DNA from: Candidatus Accumulibacter similis
GTDB lineage: Bacteria; Pseudomonadota; Gammaproteobacteria; Burkholderiales; Rhodocyclaceae
Length of the DNA stretch: 64,000 nucleotides
Direction of reading: 5' to 3'
Assembly: GCA_013347225.1 (NCBI GenBank)
Contig: CP054595.1
Coordinates: 2,290,415 to 2,354,414 of the forward strand
Positions 16,670 to 25,575 of the stretch are shown piece after piece. Each line of letters begins with the position of its first letter. Position 1 is the stretch's first letter. A program made the translations under genes and the position numbers. Under the pieces are notes generated by a model. That model ran no database searches. It was not told the origin of the DNA and saw only the letters and a program-made list of their open reading frames with translations.

Positions 16670-18772
16670 ATGACCACCATCCTCGACGCACCCCGCAAAC
16701 TGAGCTTCCTGCTCGCCGGCCTGCTGCCGGCCATCGCCCTGGCCCAGACACCGGGTGCCGGGCTGAAGGCGGTGGAGCAGCGGGCAAGCGCGACTACCCA
16801 CTTCGATACCCTCGGGAAACCGGCGTCTCGATTCACGCTGGAACTGCGCAATGGCCAGAAGGCATCGCTGCCCTTCGCCGACAAGCGCGATTTCGACGAA
16901 GCCAGGAAGGGCTTCATCGCCGAGCCGACCTACACCAGGATCATGGCCGATGCCGGCCACGTCGCCTGGGACATGGGCAGTTACGGCTGGCTGCTGAGTG
17001 GCAAGGACTTCGAGACCATCCATCCGTCGCTGCAACGCCAGGCCGTGCTCAACATGGCCTACGGGCTGTACGAAGTGCTGCCCGGCCGCATCTACCAGGT
17101 GCGCGGCTACGACCTCGCCAACATCAGCTTCATCAAGGGCGACACCGGCTGGATCATCTTTGATCCATTGACGGCGAAGGAGACGGCCCGTGCGGCGCTC
17201 GAGTTCATCAACGAAAAGCTCGGCAAACGGCCGGTGGTCGGTGTCGTCTATTCGCACTCCCACGGTGACCACTTCGGCGGCGTGCGTGGCGTCGTTGAGG
17301 AAGCCGATGTCGCGAGCGGCAAGGTGGTGGTCATCGCGCCCGAGCGTTTCCTCGAGGCGGCGATCGCCGAAAACGTCTTCGCCGGCAACGCGATGTCGCG
17401 GCGCCTGCAATGGCAGTATTCCATGCTCCTGCCTCGTGACCCGCACGGCCACGTCGACCAGGCCATCGGCAAGAACATTGCCATCGGCAATGTCGGCCTC
17501 ATCGCACCGAACCGGATCGTCAGCAAGGACTTCGAGGAAATCACCCTCGACGGCGTGAAGATGGTATTCCAGAATACGCCGGACACCGAGGCGCCGGTTG
17601 AGATGAATACCTATTTCCCGCAGTTCAAGGCGTTTTGGGCGGCGGAAAACATTAGCGGCACGGTGCACAACATCTACACGATCCGTGGCGCGGCGGTGCG
17701 CAACGCGCACAACTGGCAGAAGCACATCAACGCGGCGCTCTACCAGTTCGGTGGCGAGGCCGAGGTGATGTTCGCCTCGCACAGCTGGCCGCGCTGGGGC
17801 AACGACCGCATACAGGAAGTGATGCGTGCCCAGCGTGACGCCTACGCCAACCTGAACAACCAGACGCTGCATCATGCCAATCGCGGCGTCACGATCAACG
17901 AGATCCACAACGTCTACGAAGTGCCGAAGAGCCTGCAGCAGCAATGGTCGGTACGCAGCTACCACGGCGACGTGCAGAACAACGTGCGCGGCGTGGTCAA
18001 CCGCTTCCTCGGCCACTTCGACGGCAACCCGACCAACCTGATTCCGCTCTCGCCGAAGGACTCGGCGCCGCTCTATGTCGAGATGATGGGGGGATCGGCA
18101 AAGATCATCGCCAAAGGCAACGCCCTGATCGCGCAGGGCAAGTACCTGCACGCCACGGAAATCCTCAATAAACTTGCCTTTGCCGAGCCGCGCAACCAGG
18201 AGGCACGCCGCTTGCTCGCGGACGCCTTCGAGCAACTGGGCTACCAAGCGGAGAGCACCAGCGTGCGCAACAATTTCCTGCAGGGCGCCTTCGAACTGCG
18301 CCACGGCCAGCCGGGCGGTGCCGCGCCAAGGTCGACCGGGCCGGACACGATTCGAGCCATGTCGACCGAGCAATGGCTCGACTTCCTCGGCATCAGCATG
18401 GATCCAAAGCGGGCCGATGGACTGCGCTTCACGATCAACCTGATGACGCCCGACAACGGCGAGAAATTCGTCGTCGAAATGAGTAATGCGACGCTCACGA
18501 CGATCAAGGGTTTCCAGGCGCCGAAACCGGACCTGACCGTGACGGTGAATCGCGCCGACCTCAACCGCGTGATGATGGGCGTTGCGTCGTTCGACGACCT
18601 GATCGCCGCCGGCAAGGCAAGATTTGACGGCGACCGCACCGGCTTCGACCAGCTGCGCGCCATCCTCGTGGCCTTTACGCCGGATTTCGAGATCATGCCG
18701 GGCACTGCGCCAAAGACGCCGGCCAAGGCACCCAAGCCGTTCGAGATTGTGGTTTTCGACGACCACGACTGA
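16670..18772 (+). CDS. Alkyl sulfatase, SdsA/BDS1 family (metallo-beta-lactamase type)
   Basis: A 700-residue type III alkylsulfatase that hydrolyses linear alkyl sulfates such as dodecyl sulfate to alcohol and sulfate. A signal peptide (KLSFLLAGLLPAIALAQ) directs export. The metallo-beta-lactamase domain carries HSHGDH at residues 196-201, binding two zinc ions. It is followed by a helical dimerisation domain (about 420-560) and a C-terminal SCP2-like domain (about 575-700) that binds the alkyl chain; length and order match SdsA1. GGAGA lies just before ATG 16670. The FadL-type porin gene follows after a strong hairpin, suggesting that uptake and hydrolysis of surfactants or sulfate esters are linked. 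Confidence 0.93.
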   Translation: MTTILDAPRKLSFLLAGLLPAIALAQTPGAGLKAVEQRASATTHFDTLGKPASRFTLELRNGQKASLPFADKRDFDEARKGFIAEPTYTRIMADAGHVAWDMGSYGWLLSGKDFETIHPSLQRQAVLNMAYGLYEVLPGRIYQVRGYDLANISFIKGDTGWIIFDPLTAKETARAALEFINEKLGKRPVVGVVYSHSHGDHFGGVRGVVEEADVASGKVVVIAPERFLEAAIAENVFAGNAMSRRLQWQYSMLLPRDPHGHVDQAIGKNIAIGNVGLIAPNRIVSKDFEEITLDGVKMVFQNTPDTEAPVEMNTYFPQFKAFWAAENISGTVHNIYTIRGAAVRNAHNWQKHINAALYQFGGEAEVMFASHSWPRWGNDRIQEVMRAQRDAYANLNNQTLHHANRGVTINEIHNVYEVPKSLQQQWSVRSYHGDVQNNVRGVVNRFLGHFDGNPTNLIPLSPKDSAPLYVEMMGGSAKIIAKGNALIAQGKYLHATEILNKLAFAEPRNQEARRLLADAFEQLGYQAESTSVRNNFLQGAFELRHGQPGGAAPRSTGPDTIRAMSTEQWLDFLGISMDPKRADGLRFTINLMTPDNGEKFVVEMSNATLTTIKGFQAPKPDLTVTVNRADLNRVMMGVASFDDLIAAGKARFDGDRTGFDQLRAILVAFTPDFEIMPGTAPKTPAKAPKPFEIVVFDDHD

Positions 18773-18783
18773 TCCGCGCCAGA

Positions 18784-18826
18784 ATGCCCCGCAGGTGTGC
18801 CGTCAGGCGCACGAGGGGCGGGGCAT
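18784..18826 (+). terminator. Strong two-part hairpin between alkylsulfatase and FadL genes
   Basis: ATGCCCCGC (18784-18792) pairs exactly with GCGGGGCAT (18818-18826). Inside it GTGTGCC pairs with GGCGCAC around a GTCA loop. No T-run follows, so it may be an RNA-processing or partial-termination element between the two genes, not a classical intrinsic terminator. Confidence 0.5.
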
Positions 18827-18861
18827 GAGGCAATTCAACGGATTTGCAGGAATGCTGTGAC

Positions 18862-20163
18862 ATGAAAAGAAACATTTCGAGGCATTTCATCACCTTGGGG
18901 ATCTGCGCCGCGTCCGTGCTGGCCAGCGCGTCCGCCCAGGCCGGCGGCCTGCTGCTCTACGAGATCGGGACCGCCGATGTCGGCCTCGCTTCGGCCGGCT
19001 ATGCTGCCCGTGCGCAGGATGCGGCGACGGTTTTCACCAACCCGGCGGGCATGACGCGCCTGGAGGGCGAGCAGGTCACGCTGGGTTTGCAGGCGCTGTA
19101 CGGGCGCGCCAACTTCTCGGTCGACCCGGCGGCTACCTCGCCCCGGCTGGGCACCGACGGTGGCGGCAACGCCATCGGCTGGTTCCCCGGCGGCGGCGTT
19201 TTCTACTCCCACAGCATCTCGCCCGATCTCAAGGTTGGCATGGCGCTGACCGGCAACTTCGGGCTGTCGATCAAGTACAGCGACTCCTGGGCCGGGCGCT
19301 ACCGCACTCAGGAGTCGACGCTGATCGGCGTCTCCTTCGTGCCGGCCGTGGCCTACCGTGTCAATGAACAACTCTCCATCGGCGCGTCGGTCAACGCGAT
19401 GCGCGGCATGTTCAAGACCAAAGTTGGCGTCAACAACATCTTCGGCCCAGACGGCCAGCTCGAACTCGACGACAACGTCTGGGGTTTCGGTGGCAATCTC
19501 GGACTGCTCTATGAATTCGACCCCGGGACCCGCGTCGGGCTCACCTACAACTCCCCGGTCAAGCTCGATTTCTCGACACGGCCGAAGTGGTCCGGCACCG
19601 GTCCTCTCCTCGGAGCTGTGCTGGGCGCGACCGGGTTGCAGAACGCCAGGGTCGACCTCGGCATCACCGTACCGCAGGGCGTCAATGCCGGCCTCTACCA
19701 TGAGGTCAACCCCAGATGGTCGCTGCTCGGCAGTGTCGGATGGCAGCAATGGTCGAGGTTCGGCGAAGTCGACGTCGGCATCGACGCCAACAACCCGGTT
19801 GCGCTCACCGCCGACCGCAATTACAAGGACACGTGGCACCTGGCCGGCGGGGCTCAATATCGAGCCAGCGAACGGGTCATGCTCATGGGCGGCATCGCCT
19901 ACGACAGCGAGTTCCAGGACAGCAACGATATTCCCCCCGCCATCCCGGCCAATGACGCCTGGCGTTTCGGGCTGGGCGCGCAGGTGGTGGAATCCAGAAA
20001 CTTCAATTGGGGCGTGAGCCTGGAGTATCTCTATGCCGGATCGCTCAAGACCAGTCTGACGGGGCAGCCCGTCGTTGCTGGCGGCCGCGGCAACCTGGCC
20101 GGCTCCTATGACCAGCCAGCGGGCATTCTCTTCCTCGCAGCCAGCGTCAGCTACAAGTTTTGA
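18862..20163 (+). CDS. FadL/OmpP1-family outer-membrane transporter for hydrophobic compounds
   Basis: A 433-residue outer-membrane protein. A signal peptide (HFITLGICAASVLASASAQA) is followed by the FadL opening AGGLLLYEIGTADVGLASAGYAARAQDAATVFTNPAGMTRL, shown here by its NPAGM signature, and a long series of amphipathic strands ending in the aromatic SYKF terminus needed for BAM insertion. Family members bring long-chain fatty acids or aromatic hydrocarbons across the outer membrane. Being just downstream of the exported alkylsulfatase, it may import the fatty alcohols or alkyl sulfates. AGGA lies about ten bases before ATG 18862; a TTG six codons upstream is less likely. Confidence 0.9.
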   Translation: MKRNISRHFITLGICAASVLASASAQAGGLLLYEIGTADVGLASAGYAARAQDAATVFTNPAGMTRLEGEQVTLGLQALYGRANFSVDPAATSPRLGTDGGGNAIGWFPGGGVFYSHSISPDLKVGMALTGNFGLSIKYSDSWAGRYRTQESTLIGVSFVPAVAYRVNEQLSIGASVNAMRGMFKTKVGVNNIFGPDGQLELDDNVWGFGGNLGLLYEFDPGTRVGLTYNSPVKLDFSTRPKWSGTGPLLGAVLGATGLQNARVDLGITVPQGVNAGLYHEVNPRWSLLGSVGWQQWSRFGEVDVGIDANNPVALTADRNYKDTWHLAGGAQYRASERVMLMGGIAYDSEFQDSNDIPPAIPANDAWRFGLGAQVVESRNFNWGVSLEYLYAGSLKTSLTGQPVVAGGRGNLAGSYDQPAGILFLAASVSYKF

Positions 20164-20200
20164 CTTGGCCGCTCACGGCCTGTCACCCTGCTGGGTGCGC

Positions 20201-21457
20201 CTACCCGCCGTTGCCGTTCAGCCAGCGCAGCGCGACGCTGAGGCAGGTGTTGAGCGTCTGACGATCCAGGTGCCCCGGCAATTGCCCGAGCAGCAGGTCG
20301 CAGCCGCGTGCATCGTCGCTGTCGAAATGCTCGAGCAGAGCGAGGATGCCCCCCAGCAAGCCGGTGTGCTCACAGAGCGCGGCGCGAACCTCGTCCTCGA
20401 CGGCGATCTGGCCGAGAATCTCGTCGATCGGCAGTCCGAGCGCTGCCGGCATCATCGACAGGATGCCGGTCATGAAGGCCAGGTCGGCCAGCCTGCCATT
20501 CTCGCCGGACGGGTCGACGGCGATCAGCAGCTCCATCATTCGTCCGCGCAGCGCCGCCACCTGCAGCAGCGGTGACTGCGCCGGGTCGCTGCTGTTGCTG
20601 CCCGGTGCGAGCAGCAACAGCGACAGCCAGCGTTGCAGGTGCCGTCGGCCGAAGAGGTTGATCGCATGCCGCAGCGAGGTCACCGGTTGCGAGAGGCGGT
20701 TGCCGCGGTGCCCGACCGAGTTGACGACACGCAGCAGGTTGAGCGTCAGCGCCGGCTCGTGCTTGAAGGCGTCCTCGATCAACGCCACATCGACGTCGCG
20801 CCCGACGAGGTTGATCAGGCGAATCAGTGCCGCCTGCGAAGCCGACAGGCGGCGGCCGCTGACGATCTCGGCCTGCGCGAAATGGCGGCCCTGAAACAGC
20901 GCGAAGCCGAGGTTGCTGCAACGCTCCAGCAATTCGCGGCTGTCCACACCCTGCGCCAGCAGCTTTATCGGCAGGTTGCGCAACGAGCCGGCGAGGTTGG
21001 CCAGCGTGCGCTCGTCCGTCGCGCGGGCGTCGATCTTGATGACATCGACCATCGGCAGCAGCGGCCGGCTGCGATCATCGATGCCGCGGTAGTCACCGAG
21101 TGCCAGCACATAGCCGCGGTCACGCAGGCAGCGGCAGCGGGTCTGGACCGTCTTGTCCGGCGGGCGATCGAGCAGCAGTTCGAGCACTACGCCGGCTGCC
21201 GGCAGCAGCTCGAGCGCCTCCTGCTCCAGGAAGTCGGGGGTGATCCCGAGGTAGGCAGAGCTGTTGCCGAGAGCGCTCTGCATTCCCAGTTCCAGGTAGG
21301 CGGCGCAGAGCGCGGCCGTGGTCAGGGTCTGCTGCTGTTCGTCGCCGTCGCCTTCTGCCCTGCGCAGCAGGAGCTGATAGCCGGCGAGCTCCTGCTGCCG
21401 GCTGACGATCGGCTGGCGGAAGAGAAAGGATTTCTGCAGGGACTGCTCGGTGATCAC
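20201..21457 (-). CDS. Degenerate EAL plus HDOD domain signalling protein (YuxH type)
   Basis: A 418-residue protein with an N-terminal EAL-like domain (about residues 1-205) and a C-terminal HDOD domain (about 210-400). The opening FLFRQPIVSRQQELAGYQLLLR aligns with the ARQPIFD...YELLFR start of EAL-HDOD proteins, but the EAL glutamate is Gln here, and the usual AEKVE segment reads AQGVD. These changes make c-di-GMP hydrolysis unlikely, so it is probably a regulatory or binding protein. The HDOD part has VGRDVDVALIEDAFKHEPALTLNLLRVVNS. It is the last gene of the long minus-strand run starting at ilvE, 42 bases after phosphomannomutase. Confidence 0.85.
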   Translation of the reverse strand: MITEQSLQKSFLFRQPIVSRQQELAGYQLLLRRAEGDGDEQQQTLTTAALCAAYLELGMQSALGNSSAYLGITPDFLEQEALELLPAAGVVLELLLDRPPDKTVQTRCRCLRDRGYVLALGDYRGIDDRSRPLLPMVDVIKIDARATDERTLANLAGSLRNLPIKLLAQGVDSRELLERCSNLGFALFQGRHFAQAEIVSGRRLSASQAALIRLINLVGRDVDVALIEDAFKHEPALTLNLLRVVNSVGHRGNRLSQPVTSLRHAINLFGRRHLQRWLSLLLLAPGSNSSDPAQSPLLQVAALRGRMMELLIAVDPSGENGRLADLAFMTGILSMMPAALGLPIDEILGQIAVEDEVRAALCEHTGLLGGILALLEHFDSDDARGCDLLLGQLPGHLDRQTLNTCLSVALRWLNGNGG

Positions 21458-21499
21458 GGTGGCTCGTCCTTGGCGGTATCCCGGGTGGCTGACGACGGG

Positions 21500-22879
21500 T
21501 CAGAAGGGCAGATGCAGATCGGGCCGCGCCTCGTGGAAGACGCGGCGAAAGTCCGCCTGGATGCGCGCCAGCGCGGCGGCCGAGTCGGCCTCGAAGCGCA
21601 GGACGACGACCGGCGTCGTGTTGGACGGGCGGGCGAGGCCGAAACCGTCGGCGTACTCGACGCGCAGACCGTCGATGCCGATGATCTCGCGTGCGCCCGC
21701 GAAGTGCGCCTGGCGCTGCAACTCCTCGATCAGTGCGAACGGTTCGCCCTCGCGCATGCTGATGTTGAGTTCGGGTGTCGAGCTGCTGTCGGGCAGCGAA
21801 TGCAGGACGGCGTTGGCGTCGGCCGCCTGCGAGACGATCTCGAGCAGGCGGGCGCCGGCATAGAGGCCGTCGTCAAAGCCGAACCAGCGTTCCTTGAAGA
21901 AGACGTGGCCACTCATTTCGCCCGCCAGCGGTGATCCGGTTTCCTTCAGCTTCGCCTTGACCAGCGCATGACCGGTCTTCCACATCAGGGGCTCGCCGCC
22001 GTGCTGCCGGATCCATGGCGCCAGCAGACGGGTGCACTTGACATCGTAGATGATCGGCTGGCCGGGACAGCGGCGCAGGACGTCGGCGGCAAAGAGCATC
22101 AACTGGCGATCGGGATAGATGATTCCGCCGTCCCGGGTGACGACTCCGAGACGGTCGCCGTCACCATCGAAGGCGAGTCCGATTTCCGCCTCACCGTTGC
22201 GCAGCGCCCGGATCAGGTCCTGCAGGTTCTCGGGCTTCGACGGATCGGGGTGGTGGTTGGGGAAGCTGCCATCGACTTCGCAGAACAGTTCGACGAGTTC
22301 GCAACCGAGTGCCCGGAAGAGTTGCGGCGCGATGCCGCCGGCGACCCCGTTGCCGCAATCGATGGCGATCCTCATCGGCCGCGCCAGGCGGACGTCGCCG
22401 GTGATCCGCGCCAGGTACGCCGGCTGCACTGCGGCGCTGCTTGCCTGGCCCGCGCCGTGCTGCAGGCGGTCGGCGTCGACGCGCAGCCGGATGCCCTGGA
22501 TCGTCTCCCCGGCCAGGGTCTCGCCGCCGATGACCATCTTCAGTCCGTTGTAGTCGGGCGGGTTGTGGCTGCCGGTGACGGCGACGCAGCTGTGGCAGCC
22601 GAGTTCGTGCGCCGCGAAGTAGACGACCGGTGTTGGCACGCAGCCGACGTCGATGGTGTCGATGCCGGCCATGCGGATGCCGGCCATCAATGCTTCCGCC
22701 AACTCCGGGCCCGACAGCCGTCCGTCGCGGCCAACCGCGATCGCGCGCTGGCCACGCTCGACCGCCAGCGAACCAAGTCCATGCCCGATGCGGCTGACGA
22801 TGGCCGGCGTCAGCGTCTGGCCGACAATGCCGCGGATGTCGTAAGCCTTGAAGATTTCCTGTGGCAGGGAAGCGTTCAT
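21500..22879 (-). CDS. algC: Phosphomannomutase/phosphoglucomutase
   Basis: A 459-residue alpha-D-phosphohexomutase of the AlgC type, interconverting mannose or glucose 1- and 6-phosphates for exopolysaccharide and LPS precursors. Domain 1 has FKAYDIRGIVG and the phosphoserine loop VAVTGSHNPPDYNG. Domain 2 holds the metal loop FDGDGDRLGV. Domain 3 has GEMSGHVFFKERWFGFDDG for sugar binding. The C-terminal domain has a phosphate-binding RPSNTTP. It begins one base after the yheT stop and belongs to the minus-strand run that also contains waaF, fitting a role in surface sugars. The symbol is assigned by family resemblance. Confidence 0.92.
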   Translation of the reverse strand: MNASLPQEIFKAYDIRGIVGQTLTPAIVSRIGHGLGSLAVERGQRAIAVGRDGRLSGPELAEALMAGIRMAGIDTIDVGCVPTPVVYFAAHELGCHSCVAVTGSHNPPDYNGLKMVIGGETLAGETIQGIRLRVDADRLQHGAGQASSAAVQPAYLARITGDVRLARPMRIAIDCGNGVAGGIAPQLFRALGCELVELFCEVDGSFPNHHPDPSKPENLQDLIRALRNGEAEIGLAFDGDGDRLGVVTRDGGIIYPDRQLMLFAADVLRRCPGQPIIYDVKCTRLLAPWIRQHGGEPLMWKTGHALVKAKLKETGSPLAGEMSGHVFFKERWFGFDDGLYAGARLLEIVSQAADANAVLHSLPDSSSTPELNISMREGEPFALIEELQRQAHFAGAREIIGIDGLRVEYADGFGLARPSNTTPVVVLRFEADSAAALARIQADFRRVFHEARPDLHLPF

Positions 22880-22880
22880 T

Positions 22881-23855
22881 TCACACCTCGTGCTGGAAGT
22901 AGTGCAGGATTCGTTGGGGCAACCACACCAGCTGCCCCGGCGGACTGCCGGTGACGAAGCCGACGTGGCCACCCTGGCGCGGGAAGTCGATGCGGACACT
23001 GCCGCCGACCTGGCCGGGGGCGGGCAGCGCCTGCGGCGGCAGAAAGGGGTCGTTGACGGCATGCAGCAGCAGCGTTGGCAGCCGGATCCCGGCGAGCCAC
23101 TGCTTGCTCGACGCCCGTCGCCAGTAGTCGTCGGCGCCGGCGAAACCATGCAGCGGTGCGGTGACGACATCGTCGAATTCGTACAGGTTTCTGGCCGCGC
23201 GCATCCGTCGCTCGTCGAAAAGGCCCGGGTAGCGTCGCAGCTTGCTGGCGGCGTTGCGCTTCAGGCTGTGCAGGAAGTGCCAGGTGTAGATACGGTTGCA
23301 GCCGCGCGCGAGATGATGACCACACGCGGCGAGATCGACCGGGGCGCTGACGGCGGCCGCCGCGTGCAGGCAAGTGCTCGCCGCGGTTCCGCGTTCGCCC
23401 AGCCACTTGAGCAGCGCGTTGCCGCCGAGCGAAACGCCGACGGCGTAGTGCCGGCGCGCCGGGAAGGCTGCCCGCAGACGGCGCAGGATCCAGTCGATCT
23501 CCTCGCTGTCGCCCGAATGGTAGGCGCGCGGCAGCCGATTGCTCTCGCCAGAACAGCCACGAAAGTTGACTGCCACCGCCGCCCAGCCGATCGCTGCCGC
23601 AGCGGCCAGCAGCGTCAGCACGTAGTGACTGTTCGAACTGCCTTCGAGACCGTGAAAGACCACCAGCAGCGTCGGCGCATCGTGCTGCGCCGACGCGCCG
23701 CCGGGGGCGGCCAGCCAGTCGAGGTCGATGAAGTCGCCGTCCGGCGTCTCCCAGCGCTGGCGGTCGTAAGGCAGCGCGTCGGGGCGGATGAGCAGTGGGT
23801 GGATGGTCTGCAGGTGGCCGCCGGGCAGCCAGCCAGGGGCGCGATACGGGATCAA
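22881..23855 (-). CDS. yheT: YheT-family alpha/beta hydrolase
   Basis: A 324-residue hydrolase of the YheT/EMB8 family. It starts with PGWLPGGHLQTIHPLLIRP, diagnostic of the family, has the oxyanion region LLVVFHGLEGSSNSHYV, the nucleophile elbow GVSLGGNALLKWLGE, and a late HVGF with the catalytic His. The best start is a TTG at 23855, overlapping the stop of the NTF2-like gene (TTGA), so translation is probably coupled. Physiological substrate unknown; family members are putative esterases. Confidence 0.9.
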   Translation of the reverse strand: MIPYRAPGWLPGGHLQTIHPLLIRPDALPYDRQRWETPDGDFIDLDWLAAPGGASAQHDAPTLLVVFHGLEGSSNSHYVLTLLAAAAAIGWAAVAVNFRGCSGESNRLPRAYHSGDSEEIDWILRRLRAAFPARRHYAVGVSLGGNALLKWLGERGTAASTCLHAAAAVSAPVDLAACGHHLARGCNRIYTWHFLHSLKRNAASKLRRYPGLFDERRMRAARNLYEFDDVVTAPLHGFAGADDYWRRASSKQWLAGIRLPTLLLHAVNDPFLPPQALPAPGQVGGSVRIDFPRQGGHVGFVTGSPPGQLVWLPQRILHYFQHEV

Positions 23856-24295
23856 TGCAGCGTCCGTGGGGTGTTGCGGTCGCCGCTGCCGTCGCCCTCG
23901 GCGGCTTCGCGCTCGGCTGCGGTCGATGAGTGATGCGCCAGCAGTCGCCAGCCGCTGGCGCCACGCTGGAAGACGTTGGTGGCGAGCATCGGGCCGTGCG
24001 CTGTGCGGTCATCGCCGATGTACAGCATCTCGACGACCGTGTGCACCGACAGCAGCATGCCGCTCCAGCGGACGCCGCGGCTCAGTCGCACCGACAGGCG
24101 GGGGTTGTTGGCGAAGATGCTGCGCCAGCTGTCGCGGATCGCGTCGGCGCCGACGAGGCGCTGGCCCGTCGGGTGAATGCAGACGATCTCCTCGTCTTCG
24201 GCCCAGACGCTCATCAGGGCGCCCAGGTCGGCGCGGGCGATGGCTTCGTAGAAGGCGGCCTCGACATCCTCGGGCGTGGCGAAGATGACCATCAT
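23852..24295 (-). CDS. NTF2/SnoaL-like fold protein
   Basis: A 147-residue protein with the NTF2-like cone fold pattern: FATPEDVEAAFYEAIARADLGALMSVWAEDEEIVCIHPTG, then GADAIRDSWRSIF, and strands ending VFQRGASGWRLLAHHSS. Members of this SnoaL_3-type group are mostly of unknown function. ATG 24295 overlaps the waaF stop as ATGA, so it is co-translated with waaF; 24292 is an alternative adjacent ATG. The C-terminal 25 residues are charged and probably disordered. Confidence 0.82.
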   Translation of the reverse strand: MMVIFATPEDVEAAFYEAIARADLGALMSVWAEDEEIVCIHPTGQRLVGADAIRDSWRSIFANNPRLSVRLSRGVRWSGMLLSVHTVVEMLYIGDDRTAHGPMLATNVFQRGASGWRLLAHHSSTAAEREAAEGDGSGDRNTPRTLH

Positions 24296-25308
24296 GCGGC
24301 GGCTCCGCCGAGGCAGGCTGCGAGCACACGCTGCGGTGTGAGCTGCTGCAGGCAGTCGAGGTGGCCAAGCGGACACTGCCGTTTGAAGCAGGGGCTGCAC
24401 GCGAGATTGAGACTGATGATGGTCGCCTGGTCCGAGAGGGGCGGCGTGAAGCCGGGCGACGACGAGCCGTAAACCGCGACCACGCGGCGGCCGAGGGCCG
24501 CCGCCACGTGCATCAGGCCGGAATCATTGCAGACTACCAGCGAGGCGGCGCCGAGCAGGTCGATCGCCTGCGCCAGGGTCGTCGTGCCGCACAGATTGAG
24601 CGGCAGGCTGCCGGGGCTGGCATGGTCGAGAATCTCCTCGCCGACCGGCCTGTCCTTGGCCGACCCGAGCAGCCAGACGGCGTAGCCGTGCCGCGCCAGG
24701 GCGGCTGCCAGGGCAGCAAAATGCCTGGCCGGCCAGCGCTTCGCTGGCCCGTACTCGGCGCCGGGACAGAAGACCGCCAGCTTCGCTGGCAGGTTGACTC
24801 CGAGCGCTGCCAGCGTCTCGATGCGCTGCGCCGGGCTGGTGCGCAGGCACGGCAGCGGCAGCGGGCGCGGCAATGGCGCTCCCGGCGCTTCGGCGAGCTG
24901 GGCGAAGCGCTCCGCCATTTGCGGCAGCAGCTTCTTGTCCAGCGTGTGCCGGTGGTTGATCAGCCCATAGCGGGTTTCGCCGACGAAGCCGATGCGTTCG
25001 GGGATGTCGGCAAGGAACGGGATCAGGGCCGACTTGAGCGAGTTGGGCAGGACATAGGCGCGCTGGTAGCCGCGGCGTGCCAGCTCCCGGGCGACGCGGT
25101 GGCGTGTCCGCAGCGACAGTTCACCATGCGCGAACGGGCTGTCGATGATGCGGTCGATCTGCGGCATCCGTTCGAGGACCGGCGCCACCCAGCGCGGTGC
25201 CAGGGCGTCGATCTGCAGGCCGGGGATGCGTTCGTGCAGCCGGATGAACAGCGGCTGCGCCAGCACCGAGTCACCAATCCACGAAGGTGCGACGACGAGA
25301 GCTTTCAT
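24292..25308 (-). CDS. waaF: Lipopolysaccharide heptosyltransferase II
   Basis: A 338-residue GT9 glycosyltransferase that adds the second heptose to the inner core of LPS at the cytoplasmic face of the inner membrane. Recognisable blocks: APSWIGDSVLAQPLF at the N-terminus, YVLPNSLKSALIPFLADIPERIGF, FCPGAEYGPAKRWPARHFAALA and the C-terminal VCNDSGLMHVAAALG with VAVYGSSSPGFTPP. Length is typical. It lies in the minus-strand run with phosphomannomutase; the heptose phosphatase gmhB is at the other end of the window. Confidence 0.95.
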   Translation of the reverse strand: MKALVVAPSWIGDSVLAQPLFIRLHERIPGLQIDALAPRWVAPVLERMPQIDRIIDSPFAHGELSLRTRHRVARELARRGYQRAYVLPNSLKSALIPFLADIPERIGFVGETRYGLINHRHTLDKKLLPQMAERFAQLAEAPGAPLPRPLPLPCLRTSPAQRIETLAALGVNLPAKLAVFCPGAEYGPAKRWPARHFAALAAALARHGYAVWLLGSAKDRPVGEEILDHASPGSLPLNLCGTTTLAQAIDLLGAASLVVCNDSGLMHVAAALGRRVVAVYGSSSPGFTPPLSDQATIISLNLACSPCFKRQCPLGHLDCLQQLTPQRVLAACLGGAAA

Positions 25309-25351
25309 CGCTGCCTGTGCGGTGCGCTACCCGTGTTCGGGTAGCGGAGGC

Positions 25352-25549
25352 TCAGTGGTGGCCTTTCGGGAGGCCGCCCTGCAGCACGTAGTGGGCGCTG
25401 CAATAGGGGCAGGTGACCTCGCCGCTCTGGGTGATGTCGAGGAAGACGCGCGGGTGCCGGGCCCAGAGCGGCGCATCCTTCGTCGGGCAGTGCAGCGGCA
25501 GGTCGTGAGCGGTGACCGCGATGGGCTTCGGTTGGTCGTTCTGGGACAT
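25352..25549 (-). CDS. Small zinc-finger domain protein (CHCC type)
   Basis: A 65-residue protein of the CHCC zinc-finger family, related to the mitochondrial NDUFS6 C-terminus. The metal ligands are readable as C in LHCPTKD, H in ARHPRVFLDI and the CPYC pair in GEVTCPYCSAHYVL. It lies 26 bases downstream of ilvE and 43 before waaF. In beta- and gammaproteobacteria this gene is regularly found beside ilvE and LPS heptosyltransferase genes. Exact role unknown. Confidence 0.88.
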   Translation of the reverse strand: MSQNDQPKPIAVTAHDLPLHCPTKDAPLWARHPRVFLDITQSGEVTCPYCSAHYVLQGGLPKGHH

Positions 25550-25575
25550 CTTCCTGGTAACCTTGCAGGCAGCGG

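Noticed and set aside
20167..20180. GGCCG-CTCA-CGGCC hairpin between the convergent FadL and EAL-HDOD genes
   Set aside because: Only a 5-bp stem with no T-run on either side; too weak to call a terminator.
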